NCBI GenBank assembly: GCA_934234215.1
Contig: CAKQHB010000010.1
Span: 1 to 64,000 of the forward strand
From: an uncultured Cuneatibacter sp.
GTDB taxonomy: Bacteria; Bacillota; Clostridia; Lachnospirales; Lachnospiraceae
DNA: 64,000 nt
Reading direction: 5' to 3'
The notes under the pieces were generated by a model. It saw nothing but the letters and a program-made list of their open reading frames with translations, searched no databases and had not been told where the DNA came from. Below are positions 17,568-25,692 of the stretch, piece by piece. The position numbers and the translations under genes are program-made. Each line of letters begins with the position of its first letter. Position 1 is the first letter of the stretch.

Positions 17568-18851
17568 ATGAAACAAACAACCAGATTTCAGCGGTTTCTT
17601 CTCGGAAACGGCGAAAATCAGTCGCGAAAAAATGTGATCTGGAATATGATCGGCAGCATCGGATTTGCATTGGCAACGATGGTTTTGACATCTCTGGCAG
17701 GACGTATGACCGGAGAAGAGGGCGGTGCAGTCTTCACGGCAGCCTATACGCTGGCACAGCAGCTTCTGACCATTGGCTACTTTGAAGTGCGAACATTTCA
17801 GGTGACGGATCTGCAGCGGGAATATGAATTCGAAGATTATTTCACTTATCGTTTGATTACCTGCGGTGTGATGCTTGTGACCGGACTTGGGTATGCAGCA
17901 TTGTCGGGAGGCGGCGCTGTGCGGGTGTCCGTTGTGCTGCTCATGGTGCTGTATAAGATGCTGGACGGCATTGCAGATGTTTTTGAAGGAGAATTTCAAA
18001 AAGACATCCGCCTGGATCTGTCCGGAAAGTCCATGGCAGTCCGGGTTGCGTGTTCCATCGCAGCATTTACAGCAGTGGGCGCGGTGTCCGGCAATATTGT
18101 GCTCGCCAGTGTGGCAGCGGTGGCGGCATCGACACTGGCAGTGGTATGCATGGACTTTGGAATGATTGGCGCATTTACAACCTGTCGGATCGTGTTTCAC
18201 AGGGACAAGCTGTTTGGAATCTTTCGGGACTGCGTGCTGCTGTTTGTGGGATCATTTTTCAGTTTGTATATCCTGAACAGCTCCCGTTTTGCAGCGGAAC
18301 AATTTTTGACAGCGGGCGATTATTATGCATATTCCGCAGCGCTGTTCATGCCGGCAAATATTATCAATCTGTTCTGCGGATTTTTGTTCCGACCGGCACT
18401 TGTGACGCTGATGGAGCGCTACCAGAACAAAGAATATGCGGCATTTGAAAAGATGGTTCGTCTGCTGTTTCTGGCGATTTTGGGTGTAACAGTGCTGACG
18501 ATGGCGGGCGGCGCATTGCTTGGAATTCCGGTACTGGAGCTTTTGTATCCGACGGATCTGACCGGCAGAAGACCGGAGCTGATGCTCATTATCATCGGCA
18601 GCGGATTCAATGCCGTTGCACTGATCTTATATTATATCCTGACTGTCATGCGCATGCAGCGAGGTCTTTGTTTCGGATATTTTCTGTCCGCTGTTTTGAC
18701 GGTTTGGGTTCCGTGGGTGCTGATTCGAAATGGCGGCATTTTCGGAGCGGCAGCCAGCTTCTGTGTCCTGATGATGGTGCAGGGTATTGTGTTGGGCGGC
18801 ATCGCATGGATCGGATATCACAGAGAAAAGAAGACACAGGGAGAGGAGTGA
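17568..18851 (+). CDS. Polysaccharide flippase-like membrane protein (MATE/Wzx type)
   Basis: This is a 427-residue integral membrane protein with about 12 predicted helices and a N-terminus (RKNVIWNMIGSIGFALATMV) typical of the polysaccharide biosynthesis/oligosaccharidyl-lipid flippase family. Such proteins move undecaprenyl-linked repeat units across the membrane. The ATG at 17568 has TTGGAG 6 bp upstream. It is followed 7 bp later by a glycosyltransferase gene, which supports a glycan role. An ABC-type exporter is also encoded 6 kb downstream, so either the two serve different polymers or this protein flips another lipid-linked sugar. The exact substrate is unknown. Confidence 0.78.
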   Translation: MKQTTRFQRFLLGNGENQSRKNVIWNMIGSIGFALATMVLTSLAGRMTGEEGGAVFTAAYTLAQQLLTIGYFEVRTFQVTDLQREYEFEDYFTYRLITCGVMLVTGLGYAALSGGGAVRVSVVLLMVLYKMLDGIADVFEGEFQKDIRLDLSGKSMAVRVACSIAAFTAVGAVSGNIVLASVAAVAASTLAVVCMDFGMIGAFTTCRIVFHRDKLFGIFRDCVLLFVGSFFSLYILNSSRFAAEQFLTAGDYYAYSAALFMPANIINLFCGFLFRPALVTLMERYQNKEYAAFEKMVRLLFLAILGVTVLTMAGGALLGIPVLELLYPTDLTGRRPELMLIIIGSGFNAVALILYYILTVMRMQRGLCFGYFLSAVLTVWVPWVLIRNGGIFGAAASFCVLMMVQGIVLGGIAWIGYHREKKTQGEE

Positions 18852-18858
18852 TCCAAAT

Positions 18859-19782
18859 ATGAACACAACAAAAACGGTGGATGTTGTCATCCCTACTTAT
18901 AAACCGGACGAGAAATATGATCGCTTGCTGCAGATGCTGAAGAAGCAGACGCTGCAGCCGGGACGAATCATTGTCATGAATACGGAGGAAGCACTCTATG
19001 GAACGCATCCGGAAGCGCCGGAGACCGTAGAAGTGCATCACATTCGCAAGGTGGAGTTTGACCATGGCGGCACGCGTAACGAGGCGCTGCAGATGAGTCA
19101 GGCAGATCTGGTATTGTTTCTGACACAGGACGCAGTGCCGACGGATGAGCACCTGATTGAGCACATGGCAGCGTGCTTTGAACAGGAAAATGTGGCGGCA
19201 GCGTACGGCAGACAGCTTCCGGCAGCGGACTGCAATGTGATTGAGACTTATACCAGAGCGTTTAATTATCCTGGCGAGAGCCGAATCAAGACAAAAGCGG
19301 ATCTGCCGAAGCTGGGCATTAAGACCTATTTTTGTTCGGATGTGTGTGCGATGTATCGCAGAGATATTTATCAGAAACTTGGCGGTTTTCCGCGCAAGAC
19401 GATTTTTAATGAAGATATGATCTTTGCAGCGACAGTGATCGGAGCCGGATACGGTATTATGTATTGTGCGGAGGGACGCGTGATCCATTCCCACAACTAT
19501 ACAGGAGCGCAGCAGTTTCATCGGAATTTTGATCTGGCAGTCTCCCAGAAGCAGCATCCGGAGGTGTTCTCAGGACTTCGCTCGGAGGGAGAAGGCATTC
19601 GCCTTGTAAAAAATACGATGGGATATCTTGCAAAGCATGGAAAAGCATATTTAATTCCAAAGCTGATCTATGTCAGCGGGTGTAAATATATGGGCTTTCT
19701 TCTCGGAAAAAAATACGATCGCTTACCGTCAAAAATTGTCAGATGGTGCAGTATGAGCCCGAATTATTGGTGCGAAATGTGA
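18859..19782 (+). CDS. Family 2 glycosyltransferase, rhamnosyltransferase-like (RfbN type)
   Basis: This is a 307-residue GT-A glycosyltransferase acting at the cytoplasmic membrane face. It shows the N-terminal nucleotide fold (VDVVIPTYKPD), the FDHGGTRNEAL segment characteristic of RfbN-like rhamnosyltransferases, FLTQDAVP in place of the usual DxD, and a C-terminal IFNEDMIFAATVIGAGY acceptor/catalytic region. A dTDP-L-rhamnose donor is likely, consistent with rmlC, rmlA and rmlB in the window. The start at 18859 follows GAGAGGAG; it begins 7 bp after the flippase gene and is probably translationally linked to it. Confidence 0.83.
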   Translation: MNTTKTVDVVIPTYKPDEKYDRLLQMLKKQTLQPGRIIVMNTEEALYGTHPEAPETVEVHHIRKVEFDHGGTRNEALQMSQADLVLFLTQDAVPTDEHLIEHMAACFEQENVAAAYGRQLPAADCNVIETYTRAFNYPGESRIKTKADLPKLGIKTYFCSDVCAMYRRDIYQKLGGFPRKTIFNEDMIFAATVIGAGYGIMYCAEGRVIHSHNYTGAQQFHRNFDLAVSQKQHPEVFSGLRSEGEGIRLVKNTMGYLAKHGKAYLIPKLIYVSGCKYMGFLLGKKYDRLPSKIVRWCSMSPNYWCEM

Positions 19783-19811
19783 TTGGCAAAAGAAGGATTC
19801 TGCGGTATACT
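19783..19811 (+). promoter_or_regulatory. Promoter before the small zinc-ribbon gene
   Basis: TTGGCA (19783-19788) and TATACT (19806-19811) are spaced exactly 17 bp apart, immediately after the preceding stop codon. Transcription would start around 19818, almost at the ribosome binding site, giving a very short leader. Confidence 0.65.
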
Positions 19812-19834
19812 GTGTGCAAAGGAGAGCGATAGGT

Positions 19835-20146
19835 ATGATGCGAATCTATTTTTGCCCTTCCTGCAAATGCTGGAGAATTGTGAGCAATCGTCTGGAGGCA
19901 GAATGCCTGGATTGCGGTTCGAAGCTGTTGTTGTCGGATATCCCCTTTGAAAAATGGGTGGAGCTGGACTATGACAACCGAGATCGGATCGCGCAGGTGT
20001 ATCTGGGAAATCCCGCGATGACGGCGTCTTCTGTAAGACAGAGAACTCTGGCAGATGTAAGAGCCAGGATGGCGATGGAGGGGATCTTAGGAGAGTCGGT
20101 ACCGAGTAATCAGCCGGAACGGGTGGACACCGGCTATGATTACTGA
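19835..20146 (+). CDS. Small zinc-ribbon protein of unknown function
   Basis: This is a 103-residue cytosolic protein starting with a four-cysteine zinc ribbon: CPSCKCW at ~8-14 and CLDCG at ~28-32. A helical, charged tail follows (RQRTLADVRARMAMEGILGES). GGAG lies 10 bp before the first ATG; the second ATG is the next codon but one. It has its own strong promoter and precedes another small gene and a TIM-barrel enzyme gene. I recognise no named family beyond the zinc ribbon and give no function. Confidence 0.7.
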   Translation: MMRIYFCPSCKCWRIVSNRLEAECLDCGSKLLLSDIPFEKWVELDYDNRDRIAQVYLGNPAMTASSVRQRTLADVRARMAMEGILGESVPSNQPERVDTGYDY

Positions 20147-20263
20147 GGAGAGAAAGGCACGCAGCATACGAAAGAAAAAATCAAGATACTTCGTTTTGAG
20201 AAAGGTCGCCCGGACTTCGGGAGGCAGAGCAAAAACTTTTGACAGAAAGGGTTTGGTGGTTCG

Positions 20264-20446
20264 ATGGAAACGAAGTTAAACTGCCATATCGCCACGGTGG
20301 AACAGCTTCACAGAGTTGCGCAGAATAAGAGTCTGTACTCGATTCGTCTGACGGGTGAGGTGAAGCTGCAGGATCGCATGTATGACACATGGATCGCACG
20401 CTATACAGACAGAGAGGATGAGGTCCTTTATGTCAGCCGGACGTAA
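20264..20446 (+). CDS. Small hypothetical protein (60 aa)
   Basis: This is a 60-residue reading frame with a mixed helix/strand composition (LHRVAQNKSLYSIRLTGEV) and no membrane segment or cysteine motif. It lies on the coding strand between the zinc-ribbon gene and the TIM-barrel gene, and ends 21 bp before the latter. The ribosome site is weak (AAAGGG about 13 bp upstream). The protein-like composition and operon position favour a real gene, but evidence is limited. The upstream gap 20147-20263 shows only a short CCCG/CGGG stem. Confidence 0.5.
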   Translation: METKLNCHIATVEQLHRVAQNKSLYSIRLTGEVKLQDRMYDTWIARYTDREDEVLYVSRT

Positions 20447-20467
20447 GGCAGAGACAGGGGGATTACA

Positions 20468-21313
20468 ATGAAGAGAGAGTCGATGCTTCCGGCATCCATG
20501 AAGCTGTCTCTGCAGACTACGATGCCGAAAGCGGCAGATCGGGAAGGCAGAGAGGCGTTTGAGACGTTGCTTGAAAAGATGGAGCATCTGGGCTTATATG
20601 GTCTGGAACTGAATATTCCGAATCTGGAAGAAGACATTGCGCCGGAGCAGTTGCAAAAGCTGCTTGCGGCGCATCATCTGAAACTGACATATGTGGCAAG
20701 CGGCGTCTACGCAAAAGCGAGAGAACTGGGGCTTTCAGCGTCTGATCCGGAGGTGCGGGAGCAGGCGATCGAGGCTGTGCTGAGACATATGCAGTATGCA
20801 GAGAAGATGGATCCGGAGTGCGGTGTGATCATCGGAACACTGAAAGGCAGTCCGGAAATGACCGGAACAGATGCGGAACAGCAGATGATTGCATCCTTGC
20901 AGAAAGTATTTGTGAGGAGCAGGGAACGTGGCATTGGTCTGCATGTTCCGGTAGTTCTGGAAGCAACCAATCACTATGAGTCTTCTGTCGCAAATACGCT
21001 TGCAGATACGCTGCGGATTGTGGAGGCAGTGAACGAAGATCGTCTGTATCTGCTGCCGGATACATATCACATGAATATTGAGGAGCGGGATTCTGGGAGA
21101 GCAGTAAGAGAGAGCCTGTCCCATATTCGAAATATTCATCTTTCGGACAATAATCGTTATTTTCCCGGATACGGAGCATTGGAGTTTGGATGGATCTACC
21201 ATCAGCTTCAGTATCAGGGATATACCGGAACCTATGGAATCGAAGGCAGGATTTATCGAAGCCTGCTGGAGGATCTGGAAGAGAGCGTGGAATTTCTGGA
21301 GAATGTACTGTGA
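20468..21313 (+). CDS. Sugar phosphate isomerase/epimerase family protein (xylose isomerase-like TIM barrel)
   Basis: This is a 281-residue protein of the AP-endonuclease-2/xylose-isomerase-like TIM-barrel superfamily. The metal-binding residues expected on successive strands are visible: Glu in VVLEATNHYE (~159), Asp in YLLPDTYHMN (~197), His in NIHLSDNNRY (~222) and Glu in YGIEGRIY (~258). Family members epimerise or isomerise keto sugars and inosose/hydroxypyruvate-type substrates. An AGGGGG site precedes the ATG. The surrounding glycan genes make a sugar substrate plausible, but the reaction cannot be assigned. Confidence 0.78.
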   Translation: MKRESMLPASMKLSLQTTMPKAADREGREAFETLLEKMEHLGLYGLELNIPNLEEDIAPEQLQKLLAAHHLKLTYVASGVYAKARELGLSASDPEVREQAIEAVLRHMQYAEKMDPECGVIIGTLKGSPEMTGTDAEQQMIASLQKVFVRSRERGIGLHVPVVLEATNHYESSVANTLADTLRIVEAVNEDRLYLLPDTYHMNIEERDSGRAVRESLSHIRNIHLSDNNRYFPGYGALEFGWIYHQLQYQGYTGTYGIEGRIYRSLLEDLEESVEFLENVL

Positions 21314-21343
21314 CGGTATCTTCAGAAGAAGGAAAAAGAGCGT

Positions 21344-23257
21344 ATGGGATTAGAATATAAAATTGAACAGCTGGACGGGATCAGCGGGCGGCTTCATGTC
21401 ACAGGCTGGGTCGTTTCCACGGAAAAACGTCCCATTACCTGGACGATATCCACGAAAAAAGGAGACCCGGTTCCGAGTGCAAAGTATTATACCGTTCAGC
21501 GCAGTGATATCAGCCGTTTGTTTTTCGAGACGGAGGATTACGCGGACTGTGGGTTTGAGATTGATGCCAATATGGAAGGCGAGCAGGGCATGGTGCTGAA
21601 GCTTTCGGATGGCGAGCAGACCGTGACCGTTCCGTTAAAACCCCACGGAATCGGAAATCGTCTTAAGGCGGAAAAACGACTTCTGAAAATCTATCAGGAA
21701 AACCGGGAGTATCGTAAGTGGTATAAGACACATCGCGTGACGTCCAAGGAGCTGCGTCTGCAGCATCAGACGACAGAGGGACCTCTGATTACACTGCTGC
21801 TTCCAATTTATCGGACTCCATTTTTGTATCTGAAACAGATGGTGGAGAGCATTCGCAGTCAGAGCTATGAGAACTGGCAGCTCTGTCTGTCGAATACCGG
21901 TGCCAGAGATGGCATTGTGGAAGAGTATCTGAAAGTGCTGGAGCAGAAAGATCCCCGAATCTGTCTTGTGGAAGAGGATGGACAGATCGGAATTTCCGGC
22001 ACATTGAACAAAGCATTAGAGTTGGCAAAAGGCAGCTATATCGGCTGGGTGGATCACGATGATCTGGTGGAGCCGGACGCGCTGTATTGTGTGGCGCAGG
22101 CAATCAGGCAGTATCCGGACGCCGGTATTTTCTATACCGATGAAGATCAGATCACAGCGAACGGCAGACTGACATTTCGGCCAAGGTTTAAGCCGGATTT
22201 TGACCGGAAGCTGTTTTATACCCATGACTATCTGCATCACCTGCTGGTGATGAAACGGGATGCGATTCCGGAGGAAGAGTGGTTTTTCCGCAGTGAGGTG
22301 GATGGTGCGCAGTATTATGATCTGATGCTGCGGGCGCTGCAGTATTTGAAGGATGCGCAGATCGTGCATATTCCGCGGATTTTGTATCATGAGCGGATGC
22401 ATCCGATGGCGGTAGCCGCCAGAAGAGAGGTGCGTCAGAACAGCCATGAGGCAGGACTGCGGGCGTTGCAGGATGTTTTTTCGGGCAATCCGGACGCGTA
22501 TCCGGAGTCGGGCATCGGGACAGGATATTATCAGATTCGCAGAATGGAGCCGGAGGAGATGCCGGAGACATCCGTTGTGGTGCGAAATGTTGCACACCTT
22601 TCGGATCTTCCGGTGTTGGAGAGTGAAGTGCGCAGCTGGGGCAATGCAAAGTTCGAGATCGTTGTGGAGACAGAGCGCGGACTGAATCGCACGCCGCGGG
22701 GCGAATGGATCCTGTTTCTTGATGCAGCGTGGGTGCCTACATTTGGCGAGTCTTTCCGAAAGATGGCAGCGATTTTAACAGATTCCACGGTGGGAGCGGT
22801 TACCGGTATCTGTTGCGGTATGGATGGCGATATTTATAATGCAGGCGTGCATCTGGAACAGTCGGCGGAGCATCTGCGGGCAGTCAGCTCATTTGATGGA
22901 TACCCTCTGGAAAAGACGTCCTATCAGAACCTGACAAAGCTGAGACACCAGACATTTGGTGCGCTGGCGCAGATTTTGCTGCTTCAGGGAAAAATCTACC
23001 GGGCGATGGAGAATCCGCTGCGGGGAAGAATTACCGGAGAAGAGGCATTGGAGCAGGCAGCACAGATGGGCGTTGTGGCAGAAAAGCTGGATTTAAAAGT
23101 CGTCTGTGAGCCGGAAGTGCGGGAGTATGTAAAGGATTGGAACATCCCGGTTCGGACGGAATTGGAATCCGAAATGCCGTTGCGAGACCCCTATGTTCCG
23201 GATACGATCCGGCAGGGCCGGGACGGAAATTGGAAAGTAAATTTGCAGAAAACTTGA
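21344..23257 (+). CDS. Large family 2 glycosyltransferase with an N-terminal accessory module
   Basis: This 637-residue protein has three parts. Residues ~1-95 form a beta-rich module with the pattern GW...R-x-DI...CGF, shared with the glycosyltransferase at 25693. Residues ~145-385 form a GT2 catalytic domain: TLLLPIYRTP nucleotide fold, WVDHDDLVEPDA with the metal-binding acidic motif, and YTDEDQ. Residues ~400-637 look like a second GT2 domain that has decayed, since the acidic motif position reads LFLDAAW and the catalytic segment is not recognisable. It is likely a cytoplasmic-face glycan polymerising enzyme for the rhamnose-containing polymer. It begins 30 bp after the TIM-barrel gene. 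Confidence 0.82.
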   Translation: MGLEYKIEQLDGISGRLHVTGWVVSTEKRPITWTISTKKGDPVPSAKYYTVQRSDISRLFFETEDYADCGFEIDANMEGEQGMVLKLSDGEQTVTVPLKPHGIGNRLKAEKRLLKIYQENREYRKWYKTHRVTSKELRLQHQTTEGPLITLLLPIYRTPFLYLKQMVESIRSQSYENWQLCLSNTGARDGIVEEYLKVLEQKDPRICLVEEDGQIGISGTLNKALELAKGSYIGWVDHDDLVEPDALYCVAQAIRQYPDAGIFYTDEDQITANGRLTFRPRFKPDFDRKLFYTHDYLHHLLVMKRDAIPEEEWFFRSEVDGAQYYDLMLRALQYLKDAQIVHIPRILYHERMHPMAVAARREVRQNSHEAGLRALQDVFSGNPDAYPESGIGTGYYQIRRMEPEEMPETSVVVRNVAHLSDLPVLESEVRSWGNAKFEIVVETERGLNRTPRGEWILFLDAAWVPTFGESFRKMAAILTDSTVGAVTGICCGMDGDIYNAGVHLEQSAEHLRAVSSFDGYPLEKTSYQNLTKLRHQTFGALAQILLLQGKIYRAMENPLRGRITGEEALEQAAQMGVVAEKLDLKVVCEPEVREYVKDWNIPVRTELESEMPLRDPYVPDTIRQGRDGNWKVNLQKT

Positions 23258-23282
23258 CGGATGGACGGAATTCCTGTATAAA
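23254..23282 (+). promoter_or_regulatory. Promoter of the rmlC-exporter operon
   Basis: TTGACG (23254-23259), a 17-bp spacer and TATAAA (23277-23282). The -35 element overlaps the stop codon of the preceding gene. The predicted ~75-nt leader contains a CAGGCAG/CTGCCTG hairpin (23302-23318) with no T-run. Confidence 0.65.
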
Positions 23283-23362
23283 TGATATGTTTCGGTAGAT
23301 ACAGGCAGAGTCTGCCTGCGCATAGATAAAAATCACGGCGAAGCCGTAGAATGGAGATTACA

Positions 23363-23920
23363 ATGGGAAAGATTAAAGTAACAAGATGCGAAATTGAAGG
23401 ACTGTGCGTTATTGAGCCGACTGTATTCCGTGATGAGCGTGGATATTTTGTCGAGACTTATAATTACAATGACTTTGCAGCAGAGGGGCTGGATATGAAA
23501 TTTGTTCAGGACAACCAGTCCATGTCCGTAAAGGGTGTACTGCGTGGTCTGCACTTCCAGAAGCAGTTCCCGCAGGGCAAGCTGGTTCGTGCGATCCGCG
23601 GCAGCGTATTTGATGTTGCGGTTGACCTGCGTGAAGGTTCCAAGACATTCGGTAAGTGGTTCGGCGTTGAGCTGACTGCAGAGAACAAGAAGATGTTCTA
23701 CATCCCCGAAGGCTTTGCACATGGCTTCCTCGTACTGAGTGATGAGGCTGAGTTTGCATATAAGGTAACAGACTTCTATCATCCGGGCGATGAGGGCGGT
23801 CTGGCATACAACGATCCCCAGATTGGTGTAGAATGGCCCATCGAAGAAGGTATGCAGCTGATCCTGTCTGAGAAGGATCAGAAGTGGAAGGGTCTGCAGG
23901 ATACTTTCCATTTTGCATAA
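23363..23920 (+). CDS. rmlC: dTDP-4-dehydrorhamnose 3,5-epimerase
   Basis: This is a 185-residue cupin-fold epimerase, the third enzyme of dTDP-L-rhamnose synthesis, converting dTDP-4-keto-6-deoxyglucose to dTDP-4-keto-L-rhamnose. The family signature region VLRGLHFQKQFPQGKLVRAI contains the catalytic His, and FYIPEGFAHGFLVL is the cupin strand motif. The length equals typical RmlC (about 185). GGAG 6 bp upstream selects the ATG at 23363 over the one at 23351. It is first in the transcript with the ABC exporter genes; rmlA and rmlB are 11 kb downstream, and rmlD is not in the window. Confidence 0.95.
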   Translation: MGKIKVTRCEIEGLCVIEPTVFRDERGYFVETYNYNDFAAEGLDMKFVQDNQSMSVKGVLRGLHFQKQFPQGKLVRAIRGSVFDVAVDLREGSKTFGKWFGVELTAENKKMFYIPEGFAHGFLVLSDEAEFAYKVTDFYHPGDEGGLAYNDPQIGVEWPIEEGMQLILSEKDQKWKGLQDTFHFA

Positions 23921-23935
23921 TTACTGGAGGAACGA

Positions 23936-24919
23936 ATGGAAAACAAACTTAACCGCAGATTAAAAAAAGGCGGCAGTATTGTTGTGGGCATTTATGTCTT
24001 CTATGCAGCGCTGCTCCTTCTGTTTGCGCGGGATCATTTCCCGCTGATGCCTTACGGCATCGTATTTGGTGCTGGTCTGGTTGCGCTGCTTGCGTATATC
24101 TGGCATCTGTTCCAGAATGAAAAAAGAGGAAATATCCGTGGCGGACTGCAGTTTATTGCAACGCTGAACAAGTACGAATTCCTGATCGAACAGCTTGTGT
24201 CTCGCGACTTTAAGACAAAGTATAAGAGATCGGTACTGGGTGTATTGTGGAGTTTCTTAAACCCGCTGTTGCTGATGCTGGTGCAGTACATTGTATTCTC
24301 GAACCTGATGCGGTTTAATATCGAACATTATGCTGCCTACCTGCTTTCCGGTATTGTGATCTTCAATGGCTTTCAGGACTGTGCAAATCAGGCGATGCAT
24401 TCCATCACGGGCAATTCGACCCTGATCACAAAGGTTTATGTGCCGAAGTACATTTACCCTTGCAGTAAGGTCTTTTCCGCGAGCATCAATACCGTACTGT
24501 CTATGATCCCATTGCTGGTAGTAGCCATGATCAACGGAGTTCGTCCGTCTCTGTCTTGGCTGCTGATTCCGATTGGACTGCTGTTTATCCTGATCTTTAC
24601 GGTTGGTGCTGGTTTCCTGCTGTCCAGCGTAGTTGTATTCTTCCGGGACATTGAGTTTTTGTGGGGAATTTTCACAACGCTGTGGATGTATGCGACACCG
24701 ATTATTTATAGCATGGATATTCTGCCGGTGTGGATGCAGAAGCTGGAAGTGATTAACCCGATGTACCATTTGATTGAGTTTATGCGTACGATCGTCATTG
24801 GAGGACAGTCCCCCGCTCCGGCGCAGTATCTGATCTGCTTCCTGATCGGTGTGATCACAGTTGTCATTGGCGGCACAGTATTTAAGAAAACACAGGATCA
24901 GTTTATCCTGTACCTGTAA
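23936..24919 (+). CDS. ABC-2 type polysaccharide export permease (Wzm/TagG-like)
   Basis: This is a 327-residue permease of the ABC-2 family that exports undecaprenyl-linked polysaccharide. Two extra N-terminal helices (~15-60) precede the usual segment LVSRDFKTKYKRSVLGVLWSF and six membrane helices (~110-320). GGAGG precedes the ATG by 5 bp. It is 15 bp after rmlC and immediately before its ATPase partner. The N-terminal extension is longer than in standard Wzm (about 260 residues). Export of a rhamnose-containing polymer is inferred from context. Confidence 0.9.
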   Translation: MENKLNRRLKKGGSIVVGIYVFYAALLLLFARDHFPLMPYGIVFGAGLVALLAYIWHLFQNEKRGNIRGGLQFIATLNKYEFLIEQLVSRDFKTKYKRSVLGVLWSFLNPLLLMLVQYIVFSNLMRFNIEHYAAYLLSGIVIFNGFQDCANQAMHSITGNSTLITKVYVPKYIYPCSKVFSASINTVLSMIPLLVVAMINGVRPSLSWLLIPIGLLFILIFTVGAGFLLSSVVVFFRDIEFLWGIFTTLWMYATPIIYSMDILPVWMQKLEVINPMYHLIEFMRTIVIGGQSPAPAQYLICFLIGVITVVIGGTVFKKTQDQFILYL

Positions 24920-24939
24920 AGATGGAGAAGATAGAAAAC

Positions 24940-25674
24940 ATGGAAGAAAAAAAAATCATGGTACAGGTAGACCATGTTGGAATGCGCTTTAAGATGACGC
25001 AGGACCGTGTGTTCTCACTGAAAGAGTTCATGATGCAGGCAGCAACGAGAAAACTGAAGTTCAATGAATTCTGGGCGTTAAAGGATATCAGCTTCACGAT
25101 CGAGAAGGGTGATGTTCTCGGAATTATCGGTCGCAACGGTGCTGGTAAGAGTACCATCCTGAAGATTATTTCCGGAATTATGAAACCCACGCAGGGCACT
25201 GTGACCCGCGGCGGCAACATCGTTCCGATGCTGGAGCTTGGCTCCGGCTTTGACTACGATCTGACCGGCAGAGAGAATGTCTTTCTGAACGGTTCGATCT
25301 TAGGCTATTCCAAAGAATTTTTATACAGTAAGTACGATGAGATCCTGGAGTTTTCCGAGCTTGGGGATTTTATCAACATGCCGATCCGCAACTATTCTTC
25401 CGGTATGCTGATGCGACTGGCATTTTCCATCGCAACAGTCGTTGAGCCGGAGATCCTGATCGTAGATGAGATCCTGTCTGTTGGTGACGAGGCATTCCAG
25501 CGCAAGAGTCATGCCCGTATGATGGAGCTGATGGGCGGCGGTACAACCGTACTGTTCGTATCCCACAGCCTAGATCAGATCCGCCAGATGTGCAACAAGG
25601 TTGTCTGGATCGATCAGGGCTATGTGAAGATGGCAGGGCCCACACAGGAAGTGTGTGACGCTTACAAGCTGTAA
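24940..25674 (+). CDS. ABC transporter ATPase for polysaccharide export (Wzt/TagH-like)
   Basis: This is a 244-residue nucleotide-binding subunit with Walker A GRNGAGKST (~64-72), signature YSSGMLMRLAFS, Walker B ILIVDEILSVGD and the H-loop VSHS. It belongs to the polysaccharide/teichoic acid export group but ends after the ATPase domain, lacking the C-terminal carbohydrate-binding domain of many Wzt proteins. I prefer the ATG at 24940, which has GGAGAAG 9 bp upstream; an in-frame ATG at 24922 lacks a site. It pairs with the preceding permease. Confidence 0.92.
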   Translation: MEEKKIMVQVDHVGMRFKMTQDRVFSLKEFMMQAATRKLKFNEFWALKDISFTIEKGDVLGIIGRNGAGKSTILKIISGIMKPTQGTVTRGGNIVPMLELGSGFDYDLTGRENVFLNGSILGYSKEFLYSKYDEILEFSELGDFINMPIRNYSSGMLMRLAFSIATVVEPEILIVDEILSVGDEAFQRKSHARMMELMGGGTTVLFVSHSLDQIRQMCNKVVWIDQGYVKMAGPTQEVCDAYKL

Positions 25675-25692
25675 ATACAGGAGATAGAAGAA

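Noticed and set aside
23302..23318. Hairpin before rmlC as a terminator or riboswitch
   Set aside because: CAGGCAG/CTGCCTG has a 3-nt loop but no T-run and no known aptamer features; noted only as a leader hairpin.
24922..24939. Upstream ATG of the ABC ATPase
   Set aside because: No ribosome site precedes it; GGAGAAG within this stretch serves the ATG at 24940.
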